A stretch of 64,000 nucleotides of DNA from Bordetella sp. 02P26C-1 (GCF_009763255.1 NZ_WSJB01000028.1:1-64000), one strand, 5' to 3'; positions 44,524-54,599 are shown, counted from the stretch's first letter. Notes: a model not told the origin generated them from the letters alone. Translations and numbers: made by a program.

Positions 44524-45840
44524 TCATCCGCCCTGCTTCACCTCCGACTTAAGTGCAGGCGTGGGTCGCGCCGTCAGGGCAAGCAGTATCACCGTCGTCA
44601 CCGCATAGATAGGCACGCTACGCATATTGCGGAACATCATCTCGGTGAGACTGAACTGCGCATATCCCAGGGTGAACAACAGCCCTATCGTCGCCCAGGT
44701 ATGAATCCTTTGATCCCGATCAGCCGCGCGCCGCAAGAACACCGCAGCGGGCACGAAGTAAAGCGCCAGAATGCTAAGCAAACCGAGCAAGCCATACCCC
44801 GCCGCGGCACCGATAAAGTCGTTATGAGGTTCGCCAAACTCGCGCGCGACCACGTCGGTGACGACACCCTGCGACTTCAGTTCAGCCAGCTCCTGGCGGA
44901 AATTCGCGACGCCCACACCCGCGATAGGATGATCTTTGAACATCATCCCCGCCGCCGTCCAAAGCTGCATGCGTATGCCTACCGAGGTATCGCGATCTCG
45001 TTCCGCATAACGTTGTACATCCGTGACGATCTCGCGGAAACGGCTGCTTTCGGAACGCCACACAAGCGCCGTCGCGATGGCTAGACACAACACGGCCCCG
45101 ACCGCGAATAGCGTCTTTGTCCGCCACGTCCACTCGCGCTTGGCCAGCAACAGCACCACAATCAGCACGACAAAAAGGCCCCAGCTGCTACGCGTTTCAG
45201 ACACCCACATCGCAACGACGGAAAAGATACAAGCCAACACCTTGATAGAGGTTTCGCACCGGGGCCAGCGTGACAGTTTCACCGGAATGGCCAACAAGCA
45301 GGCAAAACCAAAGAACAAAGTCAGATCGGCAAAGGCCACGGCGTTATACCGCCCGCCAAACTCCGATACGGCCCCCCGGCCCAGGTCGGGCGAACACAGA
45401 ATCACCACCAGCATCGCCGATCCTGCGAATGCGCTGATCAAGAAACCCCACTGCACGTGCTCCAGCCAAGGTTTGGGAACGCGTAGCAACACCCAGAGGA
45501 TCGGAATCGCGAGGGCGAACCGCAGTAATTTTTCGAATTCTGAATTGCTCCAGCTGCCGTTGATGGCGTTGGCTAGCAACATGGCGGCAAACGGAGCGGC
45601 AAGTGCGAGCGCAACTGGTCCCAGCGATCGCCAGTCACCAGGCACCCAGCCTTGTCTGATGTTAGCAATGATCAACATCACACTTAGCAACGCGCCAAGA
45701 TAAAGCGCGATAGGCCCACCAATATCGCTGATGAGCGCCATCGCGGGCACCAGAAGCGCCAATATTGTGATGACTGCGGAAGAACGACGCGGCAGGCTGG
45801 CGCTCGGTGCGAGACCCGCCGGATGACTTGCAACAACCAT
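44524..45840 (-). CDS. waaL: O-antigen ligase / polymerase family membrane protein
   Basis: A 438-aa polytopic inner-membrane protein with about 10-12 hydrophobic helices. The large periplasmic loop carries GVGVANFRQELAELK and GEPHNDFIGAAAGYGLLG, the Wzy_C signature of ligases that attach O-antigen to lipid A-core. The neighbouring family 9 glycosyltransferase supports a role in LPS. Wzy-type polymerase activity cannot be excluded, so the symbol is tentative. Confidence 0.75.
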   Translation of the reverse strand: MVVASHPAGLAPSASLPRRSSAVITILALLVPAMALISDIGGPIALYLGALLSVMLIIANIRQGWVPGDWRSLGPVALALAAPFAAMLLANAINGSWSNSEFEKLLRFALAIPILWVLLRVPKPWLEHVQWGFLISAFAGSAMLVVILCSPDLGRGAVSEFGGRYNAVAFADLTLFFGFACLLAIPVKLSRWPRCETSIKVLACIFSVVAMWVSETRSSWGLFVVLIVVLLLAKREWTWRTKTLFAVGAVLCLAIATALVWRSESSRFREIVTDVQRYAERDRDTSVGIRMQLWTAAGMMFKDHPIAGVGVANFRQELAELKSQGVVTDVVAREFGEPHNDFIGAAAGYGLLGLLSILALYFVPAAVFLRRAADRDQRIHTWATIGLLFTLGYAQFSLTEMMFRNMRSVPIYAVTTVILLALTARPTPALKSEVKQGG

Positions 45841-45880
45841 TTTTATCTAAACAACCTGACTGAATCCGGTTAAAAAAAGC

Positions 45881-46846
45881 CTAGCGCGAAATCGCAGGCT
45901 GACCTTCGTACTGCTTTACCAGCCGTCTGAACGCCCGCATGACCTGAGCCGGCCTTAGCCATGTGCGCCAGAGTCGATCGCGCAAGCGCCCGCCGGGAAT
46001 ATACGCCGGGTAGACAATTCGTGATGGCGACCATCCGGGCCGCCAGGCGCGGGTGCGAGTGGGCCTTCCCGTTAATGTCAGCGTCGGTATCCCAACGTTC
46101 GAGGCGAGATGGCCTACGCCGGACTCGTTCCCAATAAACCATCCCGATTCGTGCAAGGCCGCGGCGACATCCGATAGCGATTCCGATTGGCAGATACCGA
46201 GCCCCAGCGCTTCAAGACAGCGCCATTCAGCGCGCTCATGCGGTGCCAGAATGAACATGGGCTCATACCCCATCGCCACTAACTGCTGTGCCAACTGAAT
46301 AAAGTGTTCGGGAGCCCAGCAGCGTTGCGATCCTGTCGAGGTGGGATGGATGGCGACGCGGCGGACATGATGGCGGTGCCGCAGGCCAGCAAGCGGCACC
46401 AGGCCATTATCCAAACCTACCTCGGGCAAACCCAGTGCATCGTGGCAATAGTCACGAATCTGGTTGAGCTTGATGAAACCTTTGCCGGTAATCACTACGT
46501 GTGCATCGTAGTAAAAGTAATGCCGCGCATGGTCGTGCAAAGCATACGGCCAGCCCACATGCATCTGTGCCGCGCAATCGAAATCGGCGAGCACCTTGCC
46601 GGCTTCTGCCTCTGAAAGCGAGGGGCGTACGTCCAGCTTGGGAAACCAAGCGCGAAGCATATACGCGTAGTCGCCAAAGACCGTCACCCGGCGGGAATTG
46701 CGCGCCAAGTTCTGCGCCATATTCATCATGAGCAAGGTGTCGCCCAAGCGCGGCGCCATCAGCACGGCGACCGACTGTGCTTCCCTCAACTGCTGCTCAT
46801 GCTGATCCAAGGCATATGTGGGCATGCCACGGGCCGGTGTGGCCAT
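45881..46846 (-). CDS. glycosyltransferase family 9 (heptosyltransferase-like)
   Basis: A 321-aa GT-B glycosyltransferase resembling LPS heptosyltransferases. The N-terminal VLMAPRLGDTLLMMNMAQNLAR nucleotide-fold start and the C-terminal GWFIGNESGVGHLASNVGIPTLTLTGRP motif are diagnostic. VAIHPTSTGSQRCWAPEHFIQLAQQL matches the family's central strand. It lies 40 bp upstream of the O-antigen ligase gene on the same strand. Donor and acceptor sugars are unknown. Confidence 0.85.
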   Translation of the reverse strand: MATPARGMPTYALDQHEQQLREAQSVAVLMAPRLGDTLLMMNMAQNLARNSRRVTVFGDYAYMLRAWFPKLDVRPSLSEAEAGKVLADFDCAAQMHVGWPYALHDHARHYFYYDAHVVITGKGFIKLNQIRDYCHDALGLPEVGLDNGLVPLAGLRHRHHVRRVAIHPTSTGSQRCWAPEHFIQLAQQLVAMGYEPMFILAPHERAEWRCLEALGLGICQSESLSDVAAALHESGWFIGNESGVGHLASNVGIPTLTLTGRPTRTRAWRPGWSPSRIVYPAYIPGGRLRDRLWRTWLRPAQVMRAFRRLVKQYEGQPAISR

Positions 46847-47034
46847 AGGTCACTCTCTGTCGGGCCACAGCGGCCAAAAGGGTTCGAGTATAGACAACGA
46901 AGCCGACGCGGCACGGCGATGTGTGACATTTATGCCACTTCAAGTCGTCTGACTTACAGATCTTGGCACCGATGCCATGCGCAGAGCATCTCGACAGAAA
47001 TGGGAAAAAGCGTCTGCACGGCGGCCAGCAGGCC

Positions 47035-47063
47035 AAGCAGCGCGGTCGAAGACCGCGCTGCTT
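47035..47063 (-). terminator. strong hairpin at the trpF stop codon
   Basis: A perfect 13-bp GC-rich stem (AAGCAGCGCGGTC / GACCGCGCTGCTT) with a 3-nt loop begins at the last base of the trpF stop. The following T-tract is lacking, so it may act as an RNA-stabilising or Rho-assisted end. The rest of the 216-bp gap to the glycosyltransferase shows no gene. Confidence 0.5.
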
Positions 47064-47713
47064 TACACGCAGTCGGCAGTCCGAACAGCGTGCATCAATG
47101 CACGGATCTTGGACTCCGACTTGATGCCCGGGGCATCCTCTACGCCGCTGCTCACGTCCACGGCCCAGGGTCGAATGGCGCGAATGGCCGCGCCCACATT
47201 TTCGGCGTGCAGCCCGCCTGACAACACAATGGGCCGGGCCTGCACGTCGCTGCGCACGTCGCGAAGCAAGCCATGGTCAAAGGCTTGTCCGCTCCCCCCG
47301 TAGCCCTTGCTGTAGCTATCAAACAGCCACGCGGCGGCAGCTGCATATTCGCGGCATGCCGAGGCGAGCGTCTGCGCGGTATCCATTCCCGGCGCACCTG
47401 CCCGGAAAGCCCGCATAAAACGCACACCGTAACGGCTGCAGTCCTGCAGGGATTCGTCGCCATGGAACTGCAGTAAGTCCGGCTGGACCTGCTGCAACAC
47501 GGCTTCGACCTCTTGCGGCTGCGGATTGACAAACAGCGCCACGACGTCGACGAAGGCCGGCACGAGCCGCCGCAGTTCGGCAGCCCGTGCAGGGTCCACG
47601 TAACGCTTACTGCCCGGATAGAACACAAAGCCAATCGCGTCCGCCCCCGCCTGCACGGCGGAGGCAATATCCGATTCGCGGGTCAGACCGCAGATTTTGA
47701 CGCGAGTACGCAT
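47063..47713 (-). CDS. trpF: phosphoribosylanthranilate isomerase
   Basis: A TIM-barrel enzyme (216 aa) of tryptophan synthesis. RVKICGLTRESDIASAVQAGADAIGFVF holds the catalytic cysteine. QFHGDE and the phosphate-binding IVLSGGLHAENVGAAI and VDVSSGVEDAPGIKS segments follow. ATG 47713 is chosen; a TTG 7 codons earlier is possible. It lacks trpB/trpA partners here, with a GT9 gene downstream and a TRAP transporter upstream, unlike the truA-trpF-trpB-trpA order common in related genera. Confidence 0.95.
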   Translation of the reverse strand: MRTRVKICGLTRESDIASAVQAGADAIGFVFYPGSKRYVDPARAAELRRLVPAFVDVVALFVNPQPQEVEAVLQQVQPDLLQFHGDESLQDCSRYGVRFMRAFRAGAPGMDTAQTLASACREYAAAAAWLFDSYSKGYGGSGQAFDHGLLRDVRSDVQARPIVLSGGLHAENVGAAIRAIRPWAVDVSSGVEDAPGIKSESKIRALMHAVRTADCV

Positions 47714-47746
47714 GATGCTGTGTTCGTTCCTCAAATGCCCAGCGGG

Positions 47747-49411
47747 TTACTTAAACACCGCACTGGGATCGCTGTCGTCGCCATACGGATTGCTGCCGTA
47801 AGTCGACTCGATCTCGATCTTCACCGTGTCGGGGTCAACGGTCGACTGCCCGGCCTTATAGTGCATGACCATACCCGGGAACACCATCACCGCTGCCACC
47901 ATGGCCAACTGAATCACGATAAAGGGTACCGAGCCCCAGTAGATCTGGCCTGTGGTGACAGGTTCAATGCGATGACCAGTGACTTTGTCGATATAGGCTT
48001 CCTTCGGTGCCACGGATCTCAAGAAGAACAGCGCGAAACCGAACGGCGGGTGCATGAACGAGGTCTGCATATTCACCGCCAGCAGGACGCCGAACCAGAT
48101 CAGGTCGATCCCCAGCTTATCAGCGACCGGCCCCAACAGCGGTACGATAATGAAGGCCAGCTCGAAGAAATCGAGGAAGAACGCCAACACGAAGGTCAGC
48201 AGACTCACCACGATCAAGAACCCCCACTGCCCGCCCGGCAGGTCGATCAACAAGTGCTCGACCCACAGGTCCCCGTTGACACCGCGGAAGGTCAGGCCGA
48301 ACACCGTTGAGCCAACAAGGATAAACACCACAAAGCAGGACAGCTTGGTCGTGGTATCCATTGCCTGACGCATCAGATCCAGGGTGAGGCGCCGGCGGAT
48401 AAGCGCCATGATGATGGCACCCACGGCACCCATTGCCCCGCCTTCTGTAGGCGTGGCCACACCGATGAAGATCGTCCCCAGGACGAGGAAAATCAGGAAC
48501 AGCGGCGGGATCATCACAAACGTGACGCGCTCGGCCAGCGCTGACAACATCTTCAGATTGAAGACCTTGTTAACGATGGCGATGACAAAAGCGGTCAATC
48601 CCCACAGCAGCAGGCTCACCACCACTTTCTCGTCCACCGGGGCGGTGTCTTTCTCCAACCAAAGCGTCAGGAAATAGGCAGAAGCCGCGGAGATCAACAT
48701 CAACACCAGCAGCGATCGGCCACCGCGCGATCCATTGGGCTCGCGGAAAGCGCGTGCTTCCTCGGGCAATGCGGGCGCGCTGGACGGCTTGATGATCGAC
48801 AGCAGCACGATGTAGAGGATGTACGAACCCGCCAGCAAAAAGCCCGGCACCATGGCGCCACGATACATATCGCCGATGGAACGCCCAAGCTGGTCGGCCA
48901 AAATGATCAGCACCAGCGAAGGAGGAACGATTTGCGACAGCGTGCCTGACGCCGCGATCACGCCCGTGGCCAGACGCCTGTCATAACCGTAGCGCAGCAT
49001 AATGGGCAGCGAAATCAGGCCCATTGAAATCACGGAGGCGGATACGACACCCGTGGTGGCGGCAAGCATTGCGCCGACCAGCACGACGGCAATTGCCAGC
49101 CCCCCACGCAGAGGACCAAAAACCTGCCCAATCGTCTCCAGCAGGTCCTCCGCCATGCCGGATCGCTCAAGTACCAGTCCCATCAAGGTAAAGAACGGGA
49201 CAGCCAACAGGGTGTCGTTGGAGACAATACCGAACACCCGCTGCGGCAAGGCCTGGAACAGCGAAGCGCTGAACAGACCCAACTCCATGCCGATCAGGCC
49301 GTACAGGATCCCGTTAGCGGCCAGCGCAAAAGCCACTGGAAAACCCAGTAGCAAGAACACGATCAGGGTGCCGAACATGATCGGCGCCATGTTTGCGATA
49401 AAGAACTCCAT
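47747..49411 (-). CDS. TRAP transporter large permease (DctM-like)
   Basis: A 554-aa membrane protein, the secondary-transport subunit of a tripartite ATP-independent periplasmic transporter. It has 12 or more hydrophobic helices, an N-terminal IMFGTLIVFLLLGFPVAFALAANG typical of DctM, and a mid-region LGTIFIGVATPTEGGAMGAVGAI ion-binding motif. The length is larger than the usual 430 aa owing to a hydrophilic insertion around residues 210-250 and a polar C-terminal tail. Its start lies 2 bp after the DctQ stop. Confidence 0.93.
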   Translation of the reverse strand: MEFFIANMAPIMFGTLIVFLLLGFPVAFALAANGILYGLIGMELGLFSASLFQALPQRVFGIVSNDTLLAVPFFTLMGLVLERSGMAEDLLETIGQVFGPLRGGLAIAVVLVGAMLAATTGVVSASVISMGLISLPIMLRYGYDRRLATGVIAASGTLSQIVPPSLVLIILADQLGRSIGDMYRGAMVPGFLLAGSYILYIVLLSIIKPSSAPALPEEARAFREPNGSRGGRSLLVLMLISAASAYFLTLWLEKDTAPVDEKVVVSLLLWGLTAFVIAIVNKVFNLKMLSALAERVTFVMIPPLFLIFLVLGTIFIGVATPTEGGAMGAVGAIIMALIRRRLTLDLMRQAMDTTTKLSCFVVFILVGSTVFGLTFRGVNGDLWVEHLLIDLPGGQWGFLIVVSLLTFVLAFFLDFFELAFIIVPLLGPVADKLGIDLIWFGVLLAVNMQTSFMHPPFGFALFFLRSVAPKEAYIDKVTGHRIEPVTTGQIYWGSVPFIVIQLAMVAAVMVFPGMVMHYKAGQSTVDPDTVKIEIESTYGSNPYGDDSDPSAVFK

Positions 49412-49413
49412 GA

Positions 49414-50040
49414 TCAGGCGCCCTTGTTCTGTTGTTGTTGCAGGAGCGCGGCTTCACGCTCTTGGGCTTCACGGGCGATTTCTTCGGCCAGGAGCTCTTC
49501 GGCGGTCTTGGCGTCTGTCCTGGCCAGAGGGTCAGGTCCTTGACCGCGCAGATAGGCGATGCACTTGATCAGACGCGAGATCCCCGCGAGTACCAGCAAC
49601 CCGAAACCGATGGGAATCATCAGCTTGACCGGCCAACGCACCAAGCCGCCGGAGTTCGACGACTGTTCGTTCGTGATGTACGAATCCATGAACATCGGCC
49701 ACGACAGATACATGATGACGATCGCCATCGGCATCAGGAAAAACAGCAGGCCGAAGATTTCGATATAAATCTGCGTACGCTTGGGTAATTGGGAGGACAG
49801 AATGTCCACCCGCACGTGTTCGTTTTGCAGGAGGGTGTAGCCAGCGGTCAGCAGGAACATGGCACCGAACATGTACCACTGCAATTCCAGCCAGGCATTG
49901 GAACTGACGCCAAACACCTTACGGACCACTGCGTTGCCAGCGCTCACCAACACGACCAGCAGGGTGACCCAAGTCACGGCTTTGCCAACCCGCACATTCA
50001 GCGCATCGATAGCGCGCGATAAAGCGAGTAATGCTTTCAT
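49414..50040 (-). CDS. TRAP transporter small permease (DctQ-like)
   Basis: A 208-aa four-helix membrane subunit that works with DctM. It starts MKALLALSRAIDALNVRVGKAVTWVTLLVVLVSAGNAVVRK, followed by the conserved ELQWYMFGAMFLLTAGYTLLQNEHVRVDI. The C-terminal 40 residues are a charged Glu/Gln-rich helix, an unusual extension. The 211 bp upstream to dctP contain no gene I can support. Confidence 0.9.
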   Translation of the reverse strand: MKALLALSRAIDALNVRVGKAVTWVTLLVVLVSAGNAVVRKVFGVSSNAWLELQWYMFGAMFLLTAGYTLLQNEHVRVDILSSQLPKRTQIYIEIFGLLFFLMPMAIVIMYLSWPMFMDSYITNEQSSNSGGLVRWPVKLMIPIGFGLLVLAGISRLIKCIAYLRGQGPDPLARTDAKTAEELLAEEIAREAQEREAALLQQQQNKGA

Positions 50041-50251
50041 GATGAAGTATTGAGGTAGAAAGAAGGAGCGCACAGCCGGGTATGGCTGAACGCACGGGCA
50101 CGCAGGCGTCACCGGGGGTAACCGGCCAATCGTCCCAGACGTGCGCCGCCCCCTTGTCGCCCCGGCTTTTGGCGGTACGAAAACGAGCGGAAAGCGTTAG
50201 ATTTTATAACGTCCCGCTGATCTGTCCCCGACCGCCTGTCTGGAGGGCGAT

Positions 50252-51346
50252 TTATTTGCCCCGCACAATCGTCCCCATAAACCCGTCGAAACTACCTTCG
50301 GCCACGCGGAACCACGGGATTTCGTTGTCGCGGAATGCGACCATATCGTCGTAGATTTTCTTGAAATTGGGGTCCTTGGCCGAGAATGCATCGTAGACCT
50401 TGAGCGCTTCCTGGTAGCACGCATCCATGACGGCCCTCGGAAACGCCTTGAGTTGAGCGCCCTGCGACACCAGCCGGCGCAGCGCTGCGGGGTTCTCGGC
50501 GTCGTAAGTGGCAATCATGTCCGCGGTGGCGGCAGCGGAGGCTTGCGCCAAGACGGCCTGATAGTGCTTCGGCAGGCTGTTATAGACGCCCTGGTTCACG
50601 TAGAGCGAGACTTGCAGTGTGCCTTCCCACCAGCCCGGGAAGTAGTAGTACTTCGCGACTTTATGAAAGCCTAGCTTCTCGTCGTCGTAAGGGCCGATCC
50701 ATTCGGCGGCATCGATCGTGCCCTTCTCCAGTGACGGATAGATGTCACCACCGGCGATTTGTTGCGGGACAACGCCCAGGCCCGACAGCACAGCGCCGGC
50801 AAAGGCGCTGGCGCGGAATTTCAGGCCACGCAGATCGTCGAGCGTCTTGATCTCGTTGCGGAACCAGCCGCCCATCTGCGTGCCGGTATAGCCGCAGGGA
50901 AAGTTGACGATGTTGTACTTCTGAAAGAGTTCGCGCGTGAGCGTCAAGCCATTGCCATGACGCATCCAGGCGTTCATCTGGCGCGTGTTCAGACCGAAGG
51001 GCACGGCGCCATCAAAGCACAGCGCGGGGTCTTTACCGAAGTAGTAATACGAAGCCGTGTGGCCGCATTCGATCGTGTTGTTCTGAACGGCGTCGAGCAC
51101 CTGCAGCGCGGGCACGATTTCACCCGCGGGGAACACACGGATATTGAATTTTCCGTCCGTCGCTTCCGAGACGTATTTGGCGAGATTTTCGCCGCCACTG
51201 TAAATCGCGTCGGCACTGCGAGGAAAGCTGGACGCCAGGCGCCAGTTGAGTGTGGGGGCATCCTGCGCCAGCGCGGGAGCAGCCAGAGCCGCACCACCTG
51301 CCGCGGCACCTACCGTAGCCTTTTTGAGGAACGAACGACGTTGCAT
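50252..51346 (-). CDS. TRAP transporter substrate-binding protein (DctP/SmoM type)
   Basis: A 364-aa periplasmic receptor of the mannitol/chloroaromatic (FcbT1/SmoM) TRAP branch. Residues 1-28 form a twin-arginine signal peptide (RRSFLKK, then a hydrophobic stretch ending ALAQ). The mature part has LASSFPRSADAIYSGGENLAKYV and DDLRGLKFRASAFAGAVLSGLG with the carboxylate-binding Arg, and WIGPYDDEKLGFHKVAKYYYFPGW. ATG 51346 follows AGGAG at 9 nt. Its ligand is probably an organic or 2-oxo acid. Confidence 0.92.
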   Translation of the reverse strand: MQRRSFLKKATVGAAAGGAALAAPALAQDAPTLNWRLASSFPRSADAIYSGGENLAKYVSEATDGKFNIRVFPAGEIVPALQVLDAVQNNTIECGHTASYYYFGKDPALCFDGAVPFGLNTRQMNAWMRHGNGLTLTRELFQKYNIVNFPCGYTGTQMGGWFRNEIKTLDDLRGLKFRASAFAGAVLSGLGVVPQQIAGGDIYPSLEKGTIDAAEWIGPYDDEKLGFHKVAKYYYFPGWWEGTLQVSLYVNQGVYNSLPKHYQAVLAQASAAATADMIATYDAENPAALRRLVSQGAQLKAFPRAVMDACYQEALKVYDAFSAKDPNFKKIYDDMVAFRDNEIPWFRVAEGSFDGFMGTIVRGK

Positions 51347-51482
51347 GAAGGGAGTCTCCTGATTAGACAACGCTGCGAACGCGCGCCGTTCGTGTGAAAC
51401 GGCGGCGTTGGGTGACAGCTCGCGTAAGAGCCGACATATTTTTCTTCCGCGATCACCTGAGCCGAAATGATCGGTTCAGGCT

Positions 51483-51509
51483 GCGAGGCTCTACAAAAAA
51501 GGGCCTCGC
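51483..51509. other. hairpin between truA and dctP
   Basis: GCGAGGC and GCCTCGC form a 7-bp stem around a loop rich in A on the plus strand. It lies in the 221-bp gap upstream of dctP and downstream of truA. It may be a leader element or part of a terminator; no T-run follows directly. Confidence 0.3.
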
Positions 51510-51567
51510 CGCGTGGGCGTTGGCAATCATATAGCGAGCGCACGCGCTTGCCCTCCTGCTGATTACC

Positions 51568-52374
51568 CTAAGCAGAGGTGAAGGGTGACAGCAAGTGTTT
51601 TCCGCCATCCGTGTCAGCCAAGCCAAACTCCGGCGGGTATTCGATCGCGGATAGATAAAGGCCGTCTGGCGAAAAGGTGGGAGCTGCCAATCGCCGGTCG
51701 CGCGCGGCCAATAATGTCGTCAACCAGGTTACCGGCTCGCGTCCCTGACCGATTTGCAGCAACGCGCCCATCAAGTTGCGAACCATGTGGTGCAGAAATG
51801 CGTTGGCGCGTAATGTGAAGACGAGAAAGGGGCCGCGTTCTTCGATATCCAGCTGATGCAGCGTCCGAACCGGGCTGGTGGCCTGGCACTGCGACGAGCG
51901 AAAACTCGAGAAATCATGTTCACCCAGCAAGGTCGATGCGGCTTGCCGCATCGCCGCGACATCGAGCGGCTGGAAACACCAGCCGGCGCGGCCAGCCCAG
52001 AGCGGTGGTCGTACTCGCCCACGCCATAGCAGATAAACATAGGTGCGCGAGCGCGCAGAGAATCGAGCGTGAAACGCCTCGTCGACGGGTTGGGCCCACT
52101 GCACGGCTATGCTGGGAGGCAAAAATGCGTTGACGCCACGCACCCAGGACTCGGCGCGTCGCGATAAGGACGTATCGAGATGCACGACCTGCATCGCGGC
52201 GTGCACACCCGTGTCCGTGCGCCCGGCGCATAGGGTCGGCACAACGCCATCGATGCCCGCGAAACGGCCGAGCGCGGCCTCGAGCGTATCTTGCACGGTT
52301 TGCCGGTGTGGCTGCGTCTGCCAACCTTGCCACGGCGAACCGTCGTACGCCACTCCTAATGCGATGCGCGGCAT
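51568..52374 (-). CDS. truA: tRNA pseudouridine(38-40) synthase
   Basis: A 268-aa enzyme that isomerises U38-U40 in the tRNA anticodon stem. The catalytic Asp is D54 in [32 protein letters not shown] opens the protein, and [17 protein letters not shown] and [19 protein letters not shown] complete the family signature. It follows fimV by 5 bp on the same strand. Confidence 0.96.
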   Translation of the reverse strand: MPRIALGVAYDGSPWQGWQTQPHRQTVQDTLEAALGRFAGIDGVVPTLCAGRTDTGVHAAMQVVHLDTSLSRRAESWVRGVNAFLPPSIAVQWAQPVDEAFHARFSARSRTYVYLLWRGRVRPPLWAGRAGWCFQPLDVAAMRQAASTLLGEHDFSSFRSSQCQATSPVRTLHQLDIEERGPFLVFTLRANAFLHHMVRNLMGALLQIGQGREPVTWLTTLLAARDRRLAAPTFSPDGLYLSAIEYPPEFGLADTDGGKHLLSPFTSA

Positions 52375-52379
52375 ATCGG

Positions 52380-54359
52380 TCAGGGACGCGGATTGCGTGG
52401 TGGCGTTTCGTCGGAGGGTGGCGTGTCGAGGTTCAGGTCAATGCCTTCGAGCTTGCGCGTGAGCATGGCCGTGTCGACGACCTGCTCGCCATAGGCGGCG
52501 TCCTCGTTTTCATCCGCGCGGCGCGCACCCGCACGGCGCATCATCCAAGCGATGATGAGAACGATCAGGGCGAGCGCTGCGGTAACGATGGCGAGAAGGT
52601 TGTCCACCAGCCAATTCCCTGTCGAGGCATTGCTTTGGGACGCTGCGCCACCCGCAGCGGCGGCAAGGTCCTGGGCCTCCGCTTCGGTAGTCGCTCGACT
52701 CGGTCCGCCGGGGAGAGCGAGGCCATCGCCCGAAGAGGCGGATGCCGCGCCAGCAGGCGACGTAGTGCCTGGCGCGCCATACGATCCAGGCGTGCCAACG
52801 CCTCCGGGAGTCGAATTCGCCGCATTGGAGCCGGCCGATGATCCACCGCCTGTCCCGCTTGATCCCGCTGCTGATCCGGCTGCGCCAGAACCGGTCGCGG
52901 GTGCTCCTGCCGCGGACGATCCAGCCATTGGCGATCCGGCTGCTGATGAACCCACACTTGACGAATCTGTCGCCGGTGATCCCGGCACTGCTGAGCCCGC
53001 CTCCGATGATCCCGTTACCGTAGAGCCGCCTGCTGCGAGCGATCCTGCCGCAGCTGAGCCCGAGGCGCTGGAGGCCGCTTCTGCGCCCTGTGCGTTGGAG
53101 CCTCCTGCGTTTGTCCTCGCTGCGTCAGAGCCCGCTGCACTACCGCCGACCGTTCCTGACCCGGCAGCTACGCCGGCCTGCCCAGCACCCGCTGCGCCAC
53201 CCTGCCCCGCTACATTGTTCGGATCTGCGCCTTGCGACGGCACACCGGTTGTCGCAACCTGGCCCTCGGCCCCAGCAGACGAACCGCCTATCGAGCTTTG
53301 CCCAGGCACAGTTGTCGGCGAAACGCCACCGTTCTCACGCAGCGCCTGCGCCTTTGCCGCTTCGTTCAATGCCTGCACATTCCCTTCCAGGGTCTCCACT
53401 CGCAGCCGTGCATCCTGCAACGCATGCTGACCGGAGGTGCGTACATCTTCTTGCGCCTGCGTCGGATTGGAGGCGCTCAGTTTCAGGCGGTCTTGTGCGA
53501 CCGGCGCGGCCTTGTGCTCGACGGCCGGGGTGGCGCTGACTTGCCCGGCATCTGCACTGCCCGCATTGCCCACGGCAGCGGCGCTGGCGACCTGAGCCCC
53601 GGCCCGCCCCCGATACTGCGCGAATTCTTCGAGATGCTGCAGATAAATGCGTTGCGCCTGCGCCGGGTCCACGGCGCGTATCGTGGCGGCATCGGGAATC
53701 GTCAAGCGCTCCCCGGTACGCAACAGATTCATGTTGTTCTGAATGAACACCTCGGGATTCGCACGCCAGATGGCCACCAGCATCTGAATAATGTTGGCGT
53801 CGGGAACCTCGTAACGCCGCGCAATGCGGAATAAGTTGTCGCCGGCTCGCACGGTAGTGGTCACGGCCGCGCCGCGAGCAGGGTCCACATCGCCCACCCG
53901 CGCCGATTGCACGGGCGTCGCGCTAGCGCGTTGGGGAACGAGTATCGTCACTTGAACCTGACGACTGCCGGATTGCGAGCGCAAGTCAAGCAAGACCTCT
54001 ACCGTCGAGGTCGCAATGGGTTGCGTCGACTCCAGGCGCACCGTTTTGCGGTTCGCTTGCGCGCCGGGCAGAACACGCACCCGCAAGCTGTCGACCGGCA
54101 CGGGCGGCACGACGCCGGCGCGCTGCCAGGCGGTGGCCGGCGGCACACTTATCTGCAAAGAGGCCTGTTCTTCAGGTGTCAGATCGGCAAGCGGGACCAC
54201 CACCTGCAGCGGCGCGCCGGGCGCAGACACCACGCGCGCGTGTCCAACCGTTGCGGCCTGCGCCAGCGATCCGCTGAATGAACCTAGCGCCAGCGCGACG
54301 GCCCAGTATGCGGCGCGGATGCGGTAGGGATGCGAATAGCGACGAGAAGGCGAATTCAT
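52380..54359 (-). CDS. fimV: FimV/HubP-like peptidoglycan-binding polar protein
   Basis: A 659-aa inner-membrane protein. Residues 1-37 are a signal sequence. Residues 38-150 match the FimV N-terminal domain ([37 protein letters not shown]). A LysM domain lies at about 168-223 ([14 protein letters not shown]), a coiled coil at 305-345, a Gly/Ala/Ser low-complexity region at 355-580, and one membrane helix at 584-607. The cytoplasmic tail is only about 50 residues and ends with EGIDLNLD, a remnant of the FimV C-terminal motif; the TPR region of the Pseudomonas protein is missing. FimV organises the cell pole and type IV pili. ATG 54359 is chosen for its signal peptide. Confidence 0.85.
   Translation of the reverse strand: MNSPSRRYSHPYRIRAAYWAVALALGSFSGSLAQAATVGHARVVSAPGAPLQVVVPLADLTPEEQASLQISVPPATAWQRAGVVPPVPVDSLRVRVLPGAQANRKTVRLESTQPIATSTVEVLLDLRSQSGSRQVQVTILVPQRASATPVQSARVGDVDPARGAAVTTTVRAGDNLFRIARRYEVPDANIIQMLVAIWRANPEVFIQNNMNLLRTGERLTIPDAATIRAVDPAQAQRIYLQHLEEFAQYRGRAGAQVASAAAVGNAGSADAGQVSATPAVEHKAAPVAQDRLKLSASNPTQAQEDVRTSGQHALQDARLRVETLEGNVQALNEAAKAQALRENGGVSPTTVPGQSSIGGSSAGAEGQVATTGVPSQGADPNNVAGQGGAAGAGQAGVAAGSGTVGGSAAGSDAARTNAGGSNAQGAEAASSASGSAAAGSLAAGGSTVTGSSEAGSAVPGSPATDSSSVGSSAAGSPMAGSSAAGAPATGSGAAGSAAGSSGTGGGSSAGSNAANSTPGGVGTPGSYGAPGTTSPAGAASASSGDGLALPGGPSRATTEAEAQDLAAAAGGAASQSNASTGNWLVDNLLAIVTAALALIVLIIAWMMRRAGARRADENEDAAYGEQVVDTAMLTRKLEGIDLNLDTPPSDETPPRNPRP
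52800..53162 (-). repeat. degenerate in-frame repeats coding GSxAAGS units in fimV
   Basis: The DNA consists of short GC-rich units of about 15-21 bp that encode variants of G-S-x-A-A-G-S (residues about 400-520). Sequence periodicity is loose. It probably forms a flexible spacer crossing the periplasm, and unit number could vary between strains. Confidence 0.6.
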
Positions 54360-54539
54360 GAGGAAGTCCTGCGGATTCAAATACCGGCCTATGCTGGGCG
54401 AAAGTGTAATGGATCGACTCCGATTCACAAATTGATGCCGCCCGCGCAGTCTCGCAAACGGGAGAAGCAGCCGAATAACCGATGGCCTGCGTGACGAGCC
54501 TGCCGCTGATCTCGACGAATAAGCAGTAACACCAGCGAT

Positions 54540-54566
54540 AAAAAAACGCCGGCATCGCTGCCGGCG
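54540..54566 (-). terminator. intrinsic terminator after asd
   Basis: CGCCGGCA/TGCCGGCG, an 8-bp perfect stem with a TCGC loop, is followed on the minus strand by seven T residues. It ends the asd transcript 33 bp past the stop, so fimV-truA must start from their own promoter in the remaining 180 bp. Confidence 0.88.
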
Positions 54567-54599
54567 CTTTTCGCTATGACATTGCTGCGGGATGCGCGA

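Noticed and set aside
52800-53162. CRISPR-like repeats
   Set aside because: The repeats are degenerate, short and in frame within fimV, with no regular spacers and no cas genes.
52552-53430. 292-codon plus-strand frame rich in Asp/Pro/Ala
   Set aside because: It is the mirror of the Gly/Ser/Ala repeat of fimV; repeat DNA commonly leaves several frames open.
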